Assembly: GCA_963711465.1 (NCBI GenBank)
Contig: CAVQEG010000003.1
Coordinates: forward strand, 186,001-250,000
Direction of reading: 5' to 3'
Length of the DNA stretch: 64,000 bases
DNA from: CAVQEG01 sp963711465
GTDB lineage: Bacteria; Bacteroidota; Ignavibacteria; OLB7
The notes under the pieces are model-generated. The model saw only the letters and a list, made by a program, of their open reading frames with translations. It did no database searches and was not told the origin of the DNA. Below, piece after piece: positions 9,266 through 18,647 of the stretch (the stretch's first letter is position 1; every line of letters starts with the position of its first letter). The position numbers were made by a program, and so were the translations under genes.

Positions 9266-10579
9266 TTACGTGGTGGTGCAGATGACGGCGCCGCCTCCGA
9301 AGCCACCGCCACCCCCGCTCTCGGTGTAGTCGATGTCAAGCGTGGGCGGATCGTAGGTGCCGGTTTCGTACGCCGCCGGCTGCGTCCAGGCGTGGCTTCC
9401 GCCGGCCACGGGCGTGAAGAACAGCAGCAGTCGATTGCCAGTCACCCACCCCGTGCGGTTTATGACCTCCTGCACCGCCGTCGTCGCGTCGAACGTCAAC
9501 TCCGTGCCGGCCGCCCACTCGCTGTCGATGTTCGTGAGGTCGTAGGCGGTGGTGCGTGTGCGTGCCGCGAAGTCCGAAGCACTCACGATCGTGCTGGGGT
9601 TGTCGGCCGCCTCAGCGAAGACGTTGGTCGGGAGTGTCGAGCCGTCGCTGTCATCCCACACGGTATTCGTCATTGTGACGCCCGCGGCGTTGATCGTCGC
9701 GGCCTGCGGTACGGAGACGGCGTCGAACAGGCACCCGATCTCATAGCCTGGATCATCGTACGACCCGAGATACAGCGTCGACGTCGTCCGGTTGAAGTAC
9801 GCACCGTTCCGCACGCAATCCCACGAGCCGCTCGACGGCTGGAACGATCCACTCGGGTCGATGCGCACGGGATACGTCACGTCCCCGCTGAGGTCGAGCG
9901 TCCATTGGATGCCGTTCGCGTTCGCTGCCTCAGTCACAACGTCATCGATGTACGCGTCCTCCGGCCGGAGCCGCGTGCCGACGTCCTGCTGTGCCCAGGG
10001 CGCACGGTAGTAGTACACGCCGCCCGACGAATCGGAGACGACGCCATTGGCATATGTGAATCCGGTGTACGACGTCAGGAATCGGATGGCGTCGAACGCC
10101 GGCGCGCTGAGCAGGTAGACATCGACCTTGACGCCGTCGGTCTGCGGCGTGATGACGTATCGCACGCCGCCGGCGGCATACACCGCGGACTCGCCGATCA
10201 CCGAGACACTCGACCACGTTGCTTCGTGCCACGCGCCGTTGACTCGCACCTGTGGCACGCTGAAGTCGATGTACCGCGTGAGATCGTCTCGCCTGGGATA
10301 CAGACGCCGGCTGCCGTCCGCCCGCAGGAAGCAGCGGTAGGACGTGCGCTTTACCATGGCATCGAACCGGTCGTCGTCGCTCAGCACGAGATCCGGTTCG
10401 CTGTCGACCAGCTGCCCGCTCTCGAGGTGGAAGATCGGTGAGCGGAGCACCAGCTGCCGCCAGCGTCGCCGACCGATTCGCAATCTGATTGCGCGGTCCG
10501 ACAACCGCTCGATCCTCGAGGCATCGAGGTTCGGGTACCGGTCACGAAGTCGTTGGAAAATCTTCTGCGCGCGCGTCAT
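9266..10579 (-). CDS. Large virion surface protein with Gly-rich C-terminus
   Basis: 437-residue protein; the ATG at 10579 is preferred because it makes a 4-base ATGA overlap with the upstream gene. The N-terminal 45 residues are basic (RLRDRYPNLDASRIERL); the rest is beta-rich with many aromatic and Thr residues, like DNRLRE-type or carbohydrate-binding surface proteins. It ends in a glycine run and ICTTT. Probably a head-associated or fibre-like structural protein. The specific family is not recognised. Confidence 0.55.
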   Translation of the reverse strand: MTRAQKIFQRLRDRYPNLDASRIERLSDRAIRLRIGRRRWRQLVLRSPIFHLESGQLVDSEPDLVLSDDDRFDAMVKRTSYRCFLRADGSRRLYPRRDDLTRYIDFSVPQVRVNGAWHEATWSSVSVIGESAVYAAGGVRYVITPQTDGVKVDVYLLSAPAFDAIRFLTSYTGFTYANGVVSDSSGGVYYYRAPWAQQDVGTRLRPEDAYIDDVVTEAANANGIQWTLDLSGDVTYPVRIDPSGSFQPSSGSWDCVRNGAYFNRTTSTLYLGSYDDPGYEIGCLFDAVSVPQAATINAAGVTMTNTVWDDSDGSTLPTNVFAEAADNPSTIVSASDFAARTRTTAYDLTNIDSEWAAGTELTFDATTAVQEVINRTGWVTGNRLLLFFTPVAGGSHAWTQPAAYETGTYDPPTLDIDYTESGGGGGFGGGAVICTTT

Positions 10580-11037
10580 GTGGCCTGCCACTCAATCTGG
10601 AACACGATCCGCTTGTGGGTGCCGGCCGTCTCGAGCGCCGCGATTTCCACGGCGATCACGTCGCCGTCCGCGACGGTCGCATCCGTGAAGTCGGTGGTCG
10701 ACTGCACACCACCGTCGTGCGTCGCCTCGAGGTATCCGGCGCCCGATTCATCGATGATGTTCGTGCCGTCGACGTACAGCTTCAGCCGACAATAGTCCGT
10801 GGTCCCGTCCTGCGTCCATGCGCGGAACCGCGTAACGACGCCGGCCGACGGCGCGACGAGCACCGCGACGTTCACCACCGATCCCTCAGCGCTCCACGCG
10901 CCGAGATCCCAGCCATCTTCATTCAGAAGGCAGCCCGAAACGACACGGGTGCCGAGTATCGGTGGCGGAATCGAATCGGTGTCGGCAATCTCCTGCGACC
11001 GACCGCCGACGATCGCTATGGGACGGCGCTCGGCCAT
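10576..11037 (-). CDS. Virion-associated beta-sandwich protein
   Basis: 153-residue beta-rich protein. The N-terminal phrase IAIVGGRSQEIADTD parallels SYSGGRIQEVQATT in the next gene upstream, suggesting a shared N-terminal arm used to attach to the capsid. The remainder (VLVAPSAGVVTRFRAW, YCRLKLYVDGTNIID) looks like a jelly-roll head-fibre domain. Its start overlaps the previous stop and its stop overlaps the next start. No enzymatic motif. Confidence 0.55.
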   Translation of the reverse strand: MAERRPIAIVGGRSQEIADTDSIPPPILGTRVVSGCLLNEDGWDLGAWSAEGSVVNVAVLVAPSAGVVTRFRAWTQDGTTDYCRLKLYVDGTNIIDESGAGYLEATHDGGVQSTTDFTDATVADGDVIAVEIAALETAGTHKRIVFQIEWQAT

Positions 11038-11552
11038 CAGGCGAGGATGATGCCGTCTTCCGGCTCAAAGGACAACGACGTGGTGCTCGTCGCCTTCCCC
11101 AGGTACTGCACCACGTTTCCCGAGCTCGAAGGCGGTGTAGTCGTCGCGCCGCCGGATGTCGCGGCCGACAGGTAGTAGCGCGAACCTCCGGTGAGGCCCG
11201 ACAGCTGCGTGTTGCTGCCCTCGAGGTAGACGACCGCGTTGCTGCCGCTGGTCGACGCCGACAGCACGAAGCCGTCGGCTTCCTTTCCCGTCGACGTGGC
11301 GTCGGCCTTGCGCGCCGTCGGCGTTCCGGCGTTGTCGTAGATGTTGACGAAGTCGCCGGCGGCCAGATCCTCGCTCGTCGTCACGGTGACGGTGTCGGCC
11401 CCGATGCCGACGGGCATCATGCTGTTGTCGATCTTCCCCGTGCCGTCGAGGGCGATGATCTTTCCATCGTCGCCGGCGCCGGCCGACGACGTTGTGGCCT
11501 GCACTTCCTGGATGCGGCCGCCGGAGTAGCTGAGATACTTCTTTGCTGCCAT
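11037..11552 (-). CDS. Capsid decoration-like protein
   Basis: 171-residue protein rich in Ser, Thr, Gly and Ala, with beta-repeat character (DTVTVTTSEDLAAGDFVNIYD, SRYYLSAATSGG). The pattern of a short N-terminal arm followed by a domain carrying an ALDGTGKID turn resembles head-fibre and DUF2190-type decoration proteins. It is close to the capsid gene and probably coats the head. Part of a run of four small beta proteins. Confidence 0.55.
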   Translation of the reverse strand: MAAKKYLSYSGGRIQEVQATTSSAGAGDDGKIIALDGTGKIDNSMMPVGIGADTVTVTTSEDLAAGDFVNIYDNAGTPTARKADATSTGKEADGFVLSASTSGSNAVVYLEGSNTQLSGLTGGSRYYLSAATSGGATTTPPSSSGNVVQYLGKATSTTSLSFEPEDGIILA

Positions 11553-11558
11553 GGTGTG

Positions 11559-11945
11559 CTACGCGAGGACGATGGCCTCGCCAATGGTGATGATGATGGA
11601 TGACGTGCTGTCGGCCCACCCGAGCCGCTGTGCGAATCCCGTTGTCGGTGGCGTCTGCGTCAGTTGACCGTTCGTCGACAGCCAGATCCCGGTGTTCGGC
11701 GTAAGCCCCGCAAGACCGCCGAGGCGGCCGACGGATTGAATGGCCACCTGCGCGCCCTGTACCACGGCCTGCGTCGTGATGCCGATCACGCGATCGACGT
11801 GCGTGAGATCTGTGTTGTCTGCGTACTGTGCCTCGCCCTGCGCATCGAGCACGACCGCGCGATGTCCGGCCAGCGCCACGGCCGCAATGCGCGAGTCAAT
11901 GGCGACATCGGCAAGGTTGCTCGGAATGCGAACGGCTGTCGGCAT
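11559..11945 (-). CDS. Decoration-like virion protein
   Basis: 128 residues, mostly short beta segments (HRAVVLDAQGEAQYAD, VDRVIGITTQAVVQGAQVAIQSVG) ending IIITIGEAIVLA. It ends with the same ILA/VLA type terminus as the preceding decoration-like protein, so the two may be paralogues. A CAACCAAAGCC leader lies upstream of the ATG. Likely a capsid-stabilising protein; assignment by composition and position. Confidence 0.5.
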   Translation of the reverse strand: MPTAVRIPSNLADVAIDSRIAAVALAGHRAVVLDAQGEAQYADNTDLTHVDRVIGITTQAVVQGAQVAIQSVGRLGGLAGLTPNTGIWLSTNGQLTQTPPTTGFAQRLGWADSTSSIIITIGEAIVLA

Positions 11946-12021
11946 CGTGGCTTTGGTTGTCGATCATCGGAGGCCGGCGCACGCGGTGCCCGGCGCGCCG
12001 AACCCCCTCCGATCGGTGGTG

Positions 12022-12456
12022 TTAACCGCGCGGCTTCCCGCGGCGCGACCGTCCCCTGTTCGGGGCGTCGTCCGCGGAATCGTCTGTCGTCTGCTCGCTC
12101 GAGTCCCCGGCTTCCAGCTCCCCGGCTTCCGGCTCGTCGGCCGTCTCCGGGTCGGCTGTTTCGTTGTCGGCCGAACCCTCGCCTTCTCCCGAGTTCTCGT
12201 CGCCCGAGTTCTCGCCCTCTCCCGAGTTCGACGTCGTCTGCCCTTCGACGTTCGGCGTGCCGGATTCCGGATTCGGCTGCTTGACGGGTGCAGGTGTCTG
12301 CTCGTCGTACGCTCGAGGCAGGTTGAACCGTTGCTCCATGTCGGAGCGGATCTCACAGCCCTTGACCGCGATCTGGAACGCCGCCTCCGGATGGTCCTCC
12401 GGAACCAGACGGCGCATGTCGCGCGTCGCGAAATAGGTCTTGTCGGCGATGGTCAT
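12022..12456 (-). CDS. Acidic disordered virion-region protein
   Basis: 144 residues. The first 55 (TYFATRDMRRLVPEDHPEAA) look folded and resemble small phage proteins located next to capsid genes. From about residue 60 the sequence is Glu/Ser/Gly/Asp repeats, followed by a basic tail RGRSRRGKPRG. An acidic linker with a basic end suggests a protein that contacts DNA or the capsid interior. No family recognised. Confidence 0.5.
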   Translation of the reverse strand: MTIADKTYFATRDMRRLVPEDHPEAAFQIAVKGCEIRSDMEQRFNLPRAYDEQTPAPVKQPNPESGTPNVEGQTTSNSGEGENSGDENSGEGEGSADNETADPETADEPEAGELEAGDSSEQTTDDSADDAPNRGRSRRGKPRG

Positions 12457-12525
12457 CGCGATACCCGTTGTCAGTGATGGTTGTGTCTTACGTCAGCCCG
12501 GCACCCACGTGCCCGGCGCTCCGTC

Positions 12526-13065
12526 CTACGACTCGAGGCCGACCTTCGACCACGTTGGCGCACCTGGCGCCCCCGTGTTCTGGTAGAGAATACCGTTGGT
12601 CGTGTCGATCAGCGGCGCGCCCGTCGGCGCGCTGCGGTGCGTGGCGGTGACGCCCGGCGTGGTCTCGGCGACGGCCAACGTCGGCGTGGTGCCGGTCAGG
12701 TTGTTCTCGCCGACGGTGATGGTCGACACCGCGAGCTTGCCCATTCCCGACTGGAACGTGAGCGTGATGGTTCCGACGCCGCTCGAGAGCGTGCCGGCGG
12801 CCACCGCGACGTTTCCCGTACCGATGCTCGCCAGCGACTCGAGCGCGTCTTCGATGTCCGACACCAGCGTGGCGTCGGTCGCCGTCCAGTCGATGAGCGT
12901 CGTCCGGTGCCCGGCGAACTCGAGGCTGAACGTCCCGCCGGTCGGTGTGCCGCCGATCGTCAGCGTCTGCACCTCGTCCGTGCCGTCGACCGGTGCCCCG
13001 GCATGCTGCAGCGGTGAGCCGAGACCCGAGCCGTCGACGACGTTGCCACCAGAGATGATTCCCAT
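12526..13065 (-). CDS. Virion surface Ig-like/beta protein
   Basis: 179-residue beta protein with TIGGTPTGGTFSLEFAG, a pattern repeated in many phage and bacterial surface proteins (DTVTLTIGGTPTGGTFTLTF type). It probably forms one or two Ig-like or fibre-head domains. It is the first gene after the major capsid gene, a common place for head fibres. A CACCACCACCACCACCA leader precedes the start. Confidence 0.6.
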   Translation of the reverse strand: MGIISGGNVVDGSGLGSPLQHAGAPVDGTDEVQTLTIGGTPTGGTFSLEFAGHRTTLIDWTATDATLVSDIEDALESLASIGTGNVAVAAGTLSSGVGTITLTFQSGMGKLAVSTITVGENNLTGTTPTLAVAETTPGVTATHRSAPTGAPLIDTTNGILYQNTGAPGAPTWSKVGLES

Positions 13066-13155
13066 GGTTGTGTTCAGTTGATGGTGGTGGTGGTGGTGGA
13101 TTGCGGCAGGGACGGACAGTCGCCCGCCCCTGCCTCATCACAGTGCGTCGGTCGA

Positions 13156-14430
13156 TCAGAAGCCGGTGATCTTGCAGAAGGCCGCCGGCCGGTAGATCTC
13201 GAGGCTCATGCGCATCGATCCGCGAACGGTGCGACGGAAGTTGTCGAAGTCATCGGCCGTGTAGCCGACTTCGATCGTCACACCCTTCTTCCGTGAGATA
13301 TGCGAGAACATCGCGAAGTCTCCGATCAGCGCCGTGTCCTCGGCCAGCGCCGAGGTCACGACCGGCCGCAGTCCCCAGACGGCGGACGGCGGCGGACCAC
13401 CCGGGTTGCCGAAAATGTAGACGCCCTCGTTCGTCCGCGTCAGGACCATGTCCTGCCAGTCGACGGGGTTGACGATCATGCCGCTCGGCTCGGCCGAGGA
13501 ATCGGCGCCGACGCCCGACGTCCGGACCTTGGTCATCGCCTTGAGCACGGCGTCGAACATGGGATCGGTGCTCCGCGCCTGGGTCTGAAGCCCGACGGCA
13601 TTCAGGAACCCGAGGATCTCGTTCGACGCGCTGCCCGCACCGCTCAGGAGGTAGTACTCCTCCTTCTGGTCGAGTCCCAGCGGCATCCGCGTGTCGATCA
13701 GCGACTGAATCTGCGGCACATCCTCCAGCTGCTCGTCGGTCACCGTCATCTTGTGGCTGATCGTCATGACGTTCGCCGAGCGCGTGGTCAGCGTGATGCT
13801 GGATTCGGCAGCCGCCGTGTTCTCGCCGCGCTTCGTCGCCTGGTTGTCGAACGACGTTTCCTCCGAGTACTTGACCACGGTGAGCGTCGTTCCGCCCTGC
13901 GGGATGAGTGAGGCGACCACCGGGCGACGCTGCGGCGACTCCACGATGATGTTCGTCCGCGGGTTGTCAGGCTCCCAGCCCGGAGACGCGCCCGTCGTCA
14001 TCGCGTCCTTCATCCACGACTTCATTTCGTTGAAGTCGACGTCGGCGAAGTGCGCGTTGAACGTCGGGAACAGCTGGATGCCGCCCTCGTTCTTCATCTG
14101 CTTGTACCCATCGCTCTCGACGAATCGCGTTCCCAGCGACTTCGTGTTGCGCGCGGCGTGCTGCTCCGAACTCTTCTCGGGAATGCCGTTACTCACGACG
14201 TTCATCCCGTCGAGCGCCGTCTGGTTCTCCCGGCGAATGTTCTCGGCCGCCGCCAGCTTCTCGTAGTCGGCAGCCAGCGCGTTGAGCTCGTCGTTCACCT
14301 GCTTCATGTGCTCGACGCCGGTGTCGTCGATGGTGAGATCGCCGCCGTCGGCCGTGTGGTCCTTGACGAAATCGGCGAGCGCCCGACGCTTGGCCGCGAG
14401 CTCTTCGCCTACCTCTTTGAACGTTTTCAT
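13156..14430 (-). CDS. Major capsid protein, HK97 fold
   Basis: 424 residues. Residues 1-90 form a charged coiled-coil scaffold-like delta domain. The body contains the usual HK97 signatures: QTQARSTDPMFDAVLKAMTKV, PSGMIVNPVDWQDMVL, and IFGNPGGPPPSAVWGLRPVVTSAL, where the last is the typical G-x-P-V-V motif before the final beta strands. It ends with LEIYRPAAFCKITGF. The upstream protease/scaffold gene overlaps it by four bases. This is the shell protein of the head. Confidence 0.92.
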   Translation of the reverse strand: MKTFKEVGEELAAKRRALADFVKDHTADGGDLTIDDTGVEHMKQVNDELNALAADYEKLAAAENIRRENQTALDGMNVVSNGIPEKSSEQHAARNTKSLGTRFVESDGYKQMKNEGGIQLFPTFNAHFADVDFNEMKSWMKDAMTTGASPGWEPDNPRTNIIVESPQRRPVVASLIPQGGTTLTVVKYSEETSFDNQATKRGENTAAAESSITLTTRSANVMTISHKMTVTDEQLEDVPQIQSLIDTRMPLGLDQKEEYYLLSGAGSASNEILGFLNAVGLQTQARSTDPMFDAVLKAMTKVRTSGVGADSSAEPSGMIVNPVDWQDMVLTRTNEGVYIFGNPGGPPPSAVWGLRPVVTSALAEDTALIGDFAMFSHISRKKGVTIEVGYTADDFDNFRRTVRGSMRMSLEIYRPAAFCKITGF

Positions 14431-15839
14431 TCTGCGTCTGTGGTTGTGGTGAGTGAATCGATCGCGGCCTCCGTCATCCGGAAGCGGTTGACCTCTGCGA
14501 TGGCTGCCGCCATTGTGGTGTTGGCCGGCGTCGTGGTGGACTTGCCGGCCGTGCCGCCGACGATCTCCGGCTTGTCGGTGGAGACCATCGCCTTCAGATC
14601 GCTGGTCGCGGTCTGAATCGAAGGCAGACTGTCATCGATCATGGCAACCGCCGTGGTGATGCGGTCGACCGTCGCCTGCGACAGTGTTCTGCCTTCCTTC
14701 TTCGCGGACTCGAGTTCGGCGACGAACGCCTTGAACGCGGTGCTCGCGGATTCCGCCCGCTGCTCGAGCGGCGAGTCGGTCGTCGGCGGCTGCTGGAAGC
14801 GGTTCTCCGCCCACGACTTGATGCTCTTGACGGCGGCTGCCGGGTCCTCGGTCATCATCGTGCGGATCAGCTTCATGGCGATCCGCTGGTACTCGACGAA
14901 CGCGCCGTCGACGGCCGTCAGCGACTCCTGAAGCATGTCGGGCGCGTTGACCACGGGGTACAGCGCGTCCCACATCGCCCACCAGAAGCTCCAGCTGAGC
15001 GAGTCCAGGGCGTCCATCGTCACGTCGAACTCCGTCCACTTGCCGAGGAACGCTGCCTTGATGCTGTCGGTCGTCGCCGCCGTGGGTTTGGTGCCCAGCG
15101 ACTTCGAGCCCGGTGCCTGGCCGTCGGTCCCCTGCTCGTCGGTCCCCTGCTCGTCGGTCCCCGCGCTGCTGTCGTCGGCCGTGCCCGACTCGCCGTCCGT
15201 CGCCTCCGTGCCCGACGATGGTTCGCCGGACACCGGCGGCTGCGCAGCGCTCGGCTGTTCGTCGTCCGACTCGATCCCCTGCTCCTTGAGCCACGACTTG
15301 AATTCGGTGAGCGACTTGATCGTCACCGCGCCGTTGCGGAATTCGGCTGGCGCCGGCGTCAGACTCGCGTCGAGCCCCAGCGGCCAGCTGGTGATGTGCT
15401 TGGCGTTGCCCACGGCCTTGCGCCCGACGAGGTGCGGAGCCGTGCCGCTGGACCATCCGAGCTTGCCTTCCTCCGCCATCTTGTACACGGCCCGTTCGTA
15501 GTCGTCGCGCAGCTGCAGCTCTCCCTCGAGCCAGATCCCGGCGTCGGTCATCTTCATGGTCGTCTTGCCGAGCTTCCGCAGACCGAGCGTCGAGTCCAGT
15601 GCGTGCTTGTAGTAGATCGTCGAGCGCATGGGTGCCAGCCCGTCCTCCTGCCACTCCACATCGTAGTCCGTGTCCTTCGTGAAGTAGTCGTCCTCGAGGT
15701 CCGGGTCGTTCTCCGTCGAGAACTGCACGAGGAATCCACCGACCTTTCCGAGCTGCTTCGCCTCGTCGATGCCCAGCGCCTTGACGCTGCCGCCGATCAT
15801 GATGAGCTGCTCATCCGTCTGCTGATTGTCCTTGGTCAT
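14427..15839 (-). CDS. Prohead protease fused to scaffold-like domain
   Basis: 470 residues. The first 180 are U35-type prohead protease: GIWLEGELQLRDDYERAVY, the catalytic-type segment LGWSSGTAPHLV, and a Ser in SLTPAPAEFRNGAV. A low-complexity linker (TDEQGTDEQGTDGQ and flanking Ser/Thr/Glu) separates this from a helical C-terminal half (SWSFWWAMWDALYP, LKAMVSTDKPEIV) that probably acts as scaffold. The protease cleaves the capsid delta domain and scaffold during maturation. It overlaps the portal stop by 29 bases. The start at 15839 has a CACCACCGCC leader. Confidence 0.85.
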   Translation of the reverse strand: MTKDNQQTDEQLIMIGGSVKALGIDEAKQLGKVGGFLVQFSTENDPDLEDDYFTKDTDYDVEWQEDGLAPMRSTIYYKHALDSTLGLRKLGKTTMKMTDAGIWLEGELQLRDDYERAVYKMAEEGKLGWSSGTAPHLVGRKAVGNAKHITSWPLGLDASLTPAPAEFRNGAVTIKSLTEFKSWLKEQGIESDDEQPSAAQPPVSGEPSSGTEATDGESGTADDSSAGTDEQGTDEQGTDGQAPGSKSLGTKPTAATTDSIKAAFLGKWTEFDVTMDALDSLSWSFWWAMWDALYPVVNAPDMLQESLTAVDGAFVEYQRIAMKLIRTMMTEDPAAAVKSIKSWAENRFQQPPTTDSPLEQRAESASTAFKAFVAELESAKKEGRTLSQATVDRITTAVAMIDDSLPSIQTATSDLKAMVSTDKPEIVGGTAGKSTTTPANTTMAAAIAEVNRFRMTEAAIDSLTTTTDAE

Positions 15840-17142
15840 TGGCTGTGGCGGTGGTGTCGCCTGTCTGTGATGGCAAATCGTTGTTCGTGGTGGTGCCGCC
15901 GGTGGCGGCCTGCTGCGCGGCGCCCGGCGCCGTGAGACCCGGCTGCGACTTGAATACATCGCCGCCGTCGACCGGCGGGAGCCCCATCTGTGCGCGGGCC
16001 TCGTTCAGCGTCGCCAGTCCCTTGTCGTATGCCGCCAGCGCTCGAGCCTGTTTGCGGCTGACATCCTCCTGCAGCGCCTGGACCTTCGACGTGTCGTGCC
16101 GTACCCCCAGCCCCTCGTCACCCGACTCCCGTCGCATTTCAGTTTCGATCTCGTTGGACCACAGGCGCCAGATCGGGGCGATGGTGTCCTGCGTCATCTG
16201 TACTCGGGCCTCGGCGAAGTTCGCGTACGTGCTGCGGTTGAGTCCGACCGTCAGTCCCGCGACGATCGCCGGCACACCGTACGCCGCGGAGATCCGCGCC
16301 TCGGGCACGGCGCGCAGCGCGTCGAACGCCAGTTCGTCGAGGCTCAGCCCCAGGCGCTCGATGGTCATTCCGGGTTCGGCGACGAACAGGCCTCCACGGC
16401 GGTCGCCGCCGAATTGCTGCGCGAACGTGTCCTCGAGTTCCGCACGCTTCTCCGGCGTGATCGCCACGCTGTCGGCGCCGGGCGTGGCCACCGTCCGGAT
16501 GACGGTGTCGTTCTTCAGCAGCGCGATGACGAACCGCGTGGCCTCGTTGTCCTGCCCCACTTCACGCCCGAGGACGCGGAGCGGCGAGAGCCCGAGTTTC
16601 GGGTCCTCGGGATCGATGACCGGCCACTTGAAGTGGATGACATCGGTCTTCGGGATCGTGATGCCCGATGCGTGACGGTAGTACGCGATGCGCTTGCCGC
16701 GGGCCGACACCGGCCACATCTCGCCGGCGGAGTACGGCATGAACCCCTGCAGCCGACCGTCGAGCGACCGCAGCTTGTGCCAGTAGCCATTGCCGCCGAT
16801 CGCTGCGTAGACCATCGTGTAGAGCAGGAGTTCGGCCTGCCCCATGTCCTCGTTCGGCCGGTCGAGCGTGTGACTCAGCGGATGGCCGTCGATTACCTCC
16901 TCGCCATGGTAGAACCGCAACGGGGCCTCGGCGTAGGCCTTGGCCAGACGGTCGAGGCAGATGAAGACCACGGCGTTCTTCTTCGCTCCCTCGCGCACCG
17001 CCGACTCCCACGTGTCGCCGACGGCCCCGCGTCCCATCCTGCTTGAATACGAAGTCGGGGTCCAGAACACCTCCTTCGTCGCGGAGACCGCCGGCGACGC
17101 GTGGAACGACGGCGGTAGATATTTCTTGAGCTCGAATGCCAT
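15811..17142 (-). CDS. Portal protein (HK97 type)
   Basis: 443 residues with the order expected for HK97-family portals: CLDRLAKAYAEAPLRFYHG, DRPNEDMGQAELLLYTMVYAAIGGNGYW, TDVIHFKWPVIDPEDPKLGLSPL, and YGVPAIVAGLTVGLNRSTYANF. The last 60 residues are Gly/Thr/Gln-rich and probably flexible. It forms the dodecameric ring that DNA enters and leaves through. Placed between large terminase and prohead protease, as usual. The start follows a CCACCACCACGC leader. Confidence 0.9.
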   Translation of the reverse strand: MAFELKKYLPPSFHASPAVSATKEVFWTPTSYSSRMGRGAVGDTWESAVREGAKKNAVVFICLDRLAKAYAEAPLRFYHGEEVIDGHPLSHTLDRPNEDMGQAELLLYTMVYAAIGGNGYWHKLRSLDGRLQGFMPYSAGEMWPVSARGKRIAYYRHASGITIPKTDVIHFKWPVIDPEDPKLGLSPLRVLGREVGQDNEATRFVIALLKNDTVIRTVATPGADSVAITPEKRAELEDTFAQQFGGDRRGGLFVAEPGMTIERLGLSLDELAFDALRAVPEARISAAYGVPAIVAGLTVGLNRSTYANFAEARVQMTQDTIAPIWRLWSNEIETEMRRESGDEGLGVRHDTSKVQALQEDVSRKQARALAAYDKGLATLNEARAQMGLPPVDGGDVFKSQPGLTAPGAAQQAATGGTTTNNDLPSQTGDTTATANDQGQSADG

Positions 17143-17171
17143 GCGTGGTGGTGGCGGACGGCAGTCCGCTG

Positions 17172-18647
17172 CTACTGAATCTTCGTCAGCACGTCGAACG
17201 CGCCGCTCGCGGCATCGACCTGGTCGTCGTGCGCTCCGTGCCCGGGGAACGCTGTGAACTCCGTCAGCAACTCGACCTTCCACGGACGCTCGGCGATCCG
17301 CACGTTGCCCGCTGCGAACTGCGATGCCAGTGGCCGGGCGCGCAGTTCCTTGCTGCCGGTGGGTCGCCGCTTGAGCGTCGGATACCCGGCGAGCGCCGTC
17401 AGCAGGTGCCTGACGTCCGACACGCCGCTCGACCCCGGCTCCTGCTCGAGCGCGATGATCACGCTGTTGCCGTAGCGCTCGGCGTCGAGCTTTGCCGTGA
17501 GACGGATGTTGCGCTCGACATCCGGCGATCCCCACTGCCCGCGAACCACGTCCTCGATGTAGTACAGGCCGTTGGCGCCCCGCGTCATCAGCACGCCCAC
17601 CGTCCAGTCGCCCCCGCCCTCGGTCGCCGCTCGATCCCAGTACCGGACGCGTGTGCCTTCGACCGGCACGCTGTCGACCCACACGTCGGCGAACCACTCC
17701 CTCTTGAACATCGCCCCGCCCTCGGGCGTCGGCAGCTGCTGGTGCTGGGCGCTGAACCCGTAGTCCAGCAGCAGGATCTTCGCCTCGTCGACCACGTGTC
17801 GCGGGAACAGCTGTGGAAACAGCAGTTCGCGGTCGGTCGTCCGCGGGTCCTCGAAGCCGATCGACGTGGTGCACCGTCGGCTCCCGTCGAACTCCGTCGG
17901 CAGGCACAGGTGCTCGTACCCCCCGCGCTTCAGACATCTGCCGGCCGGATCATCCTCGTGCACGCGCTGCATCATCAGCACGATCGCGCCGTGTCGCGGG
18001 TCGTTCACGCGGCTGCCGACAGCCTGCTCGAACCAGCGGTTGACCTTGTGGCGCTCGGCCTCGCTGAACGCCTTCATTGCGGGCAGCGGGTCGTCGATGA
18101 TCACAGCGTCGCCGCGGAAACCCGTCGTCTGGCTGTCGACGGAGATCGACATCCGTTCGCCACCCACGGAATTCTTGTAGTGCGTCTTGGCGTTGGTATC
18201 GCTCGTCAGCCGCCACGCGGGGTTGAACGCCTCGCGGTACCACGGACTGGTGATGATGTCGCGCGTCTTCACCGCGTCGCGGATCGTCAGCGCCTTGCCG
18301 TAGGACCCGGTCAGACACCGCCACTCGGGGCGCCACGTCCACATCCACGCCGGCCAGAAGACACTCGTCAGCAGCGACTTCATGTGGCCGGGCGGAATAT
18401 TCATCAACAGCCTGCGGATCACGCCGAGACTCACGGCCTCGAGGTGCTCGCAGATCGCTGCGATGTGCCAGTTGTCAATGAAGGGCGTGCGGGGCTCGAC
18501 CACGTGCCACGCCTGTCGCACGAAATCATGGAGCGTGATCGGAGGCACCTGCAGCAGTGTCTCCATCTCGGCGAGCTCGCGCGGCGTCAAGTAGCGCAAG
18601 AGCTCGAGCAACTCGCTCCTCTCGGGTAGTTGTGGCGTCAGGGACAT
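17172..18647 (-). CDS. Terminase large subunit
   Basis: 491 residues. The N-terminal ATPase part has a divergent Walker A (NIPPGHMKS), then Walker B (GDAVIIDDPL) and the coupling segment RVNDPRHGAIVLMMQRVHEDD. The C-terminal nuclease has VRYWDRAATEGGGDWTVGVLM (first Asp), the middle acidic residue in VIIALEQEPGSSG and a final HDDQVDAASGAFD motif. It packages DNA into the prohead. It overlaps the small terminase gene by 122 bases; a later ATG at 18566 would shorten this overlap. Confidence 0.93.
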   Translation of the reverse strand: MSLTPQLPERSELLELLRYLTPRELAEMETLLQVPPITLHDFVRQAWHVVEPRTPFIDNWHIAAICEHLEAVSLGVIRRLLMNIPPGHMKSLLTSVFWPAWMWTWRPEWRCLTGSYGKALTIRDAVKTRDIITSPWYREAFNPAWRLTSDTNAKTHYKNSVGGERMSISVDSQTTGFRGDAVIIDDPLPAMKAFSEAERHKVNRWFEQAVGSRVNDPRHGAIVLMMQRVHEDDPAGRCLKRGGYEHLCLPTEFDGSRRCTTSIGFEDPRTTDRELLFPQLFPRHVVDEAKILLLDYGFSAQHQQLPTPEGGAMFKREWFADVWVDSVPVEGTRVRYWDRAATEGGGDWTVGVLMTRGANGLYYIEDVVRGQWGSPDVERNIRLTAKLDAERYGNSVIIALEQEPGSSGVSDVRHLLTALAGYPTLKRRPTGSKELRARPLASQFAAGNVRIAERPWKVELLTEFTAFPGHGAHDDQVDAASGAFDVLTKIQ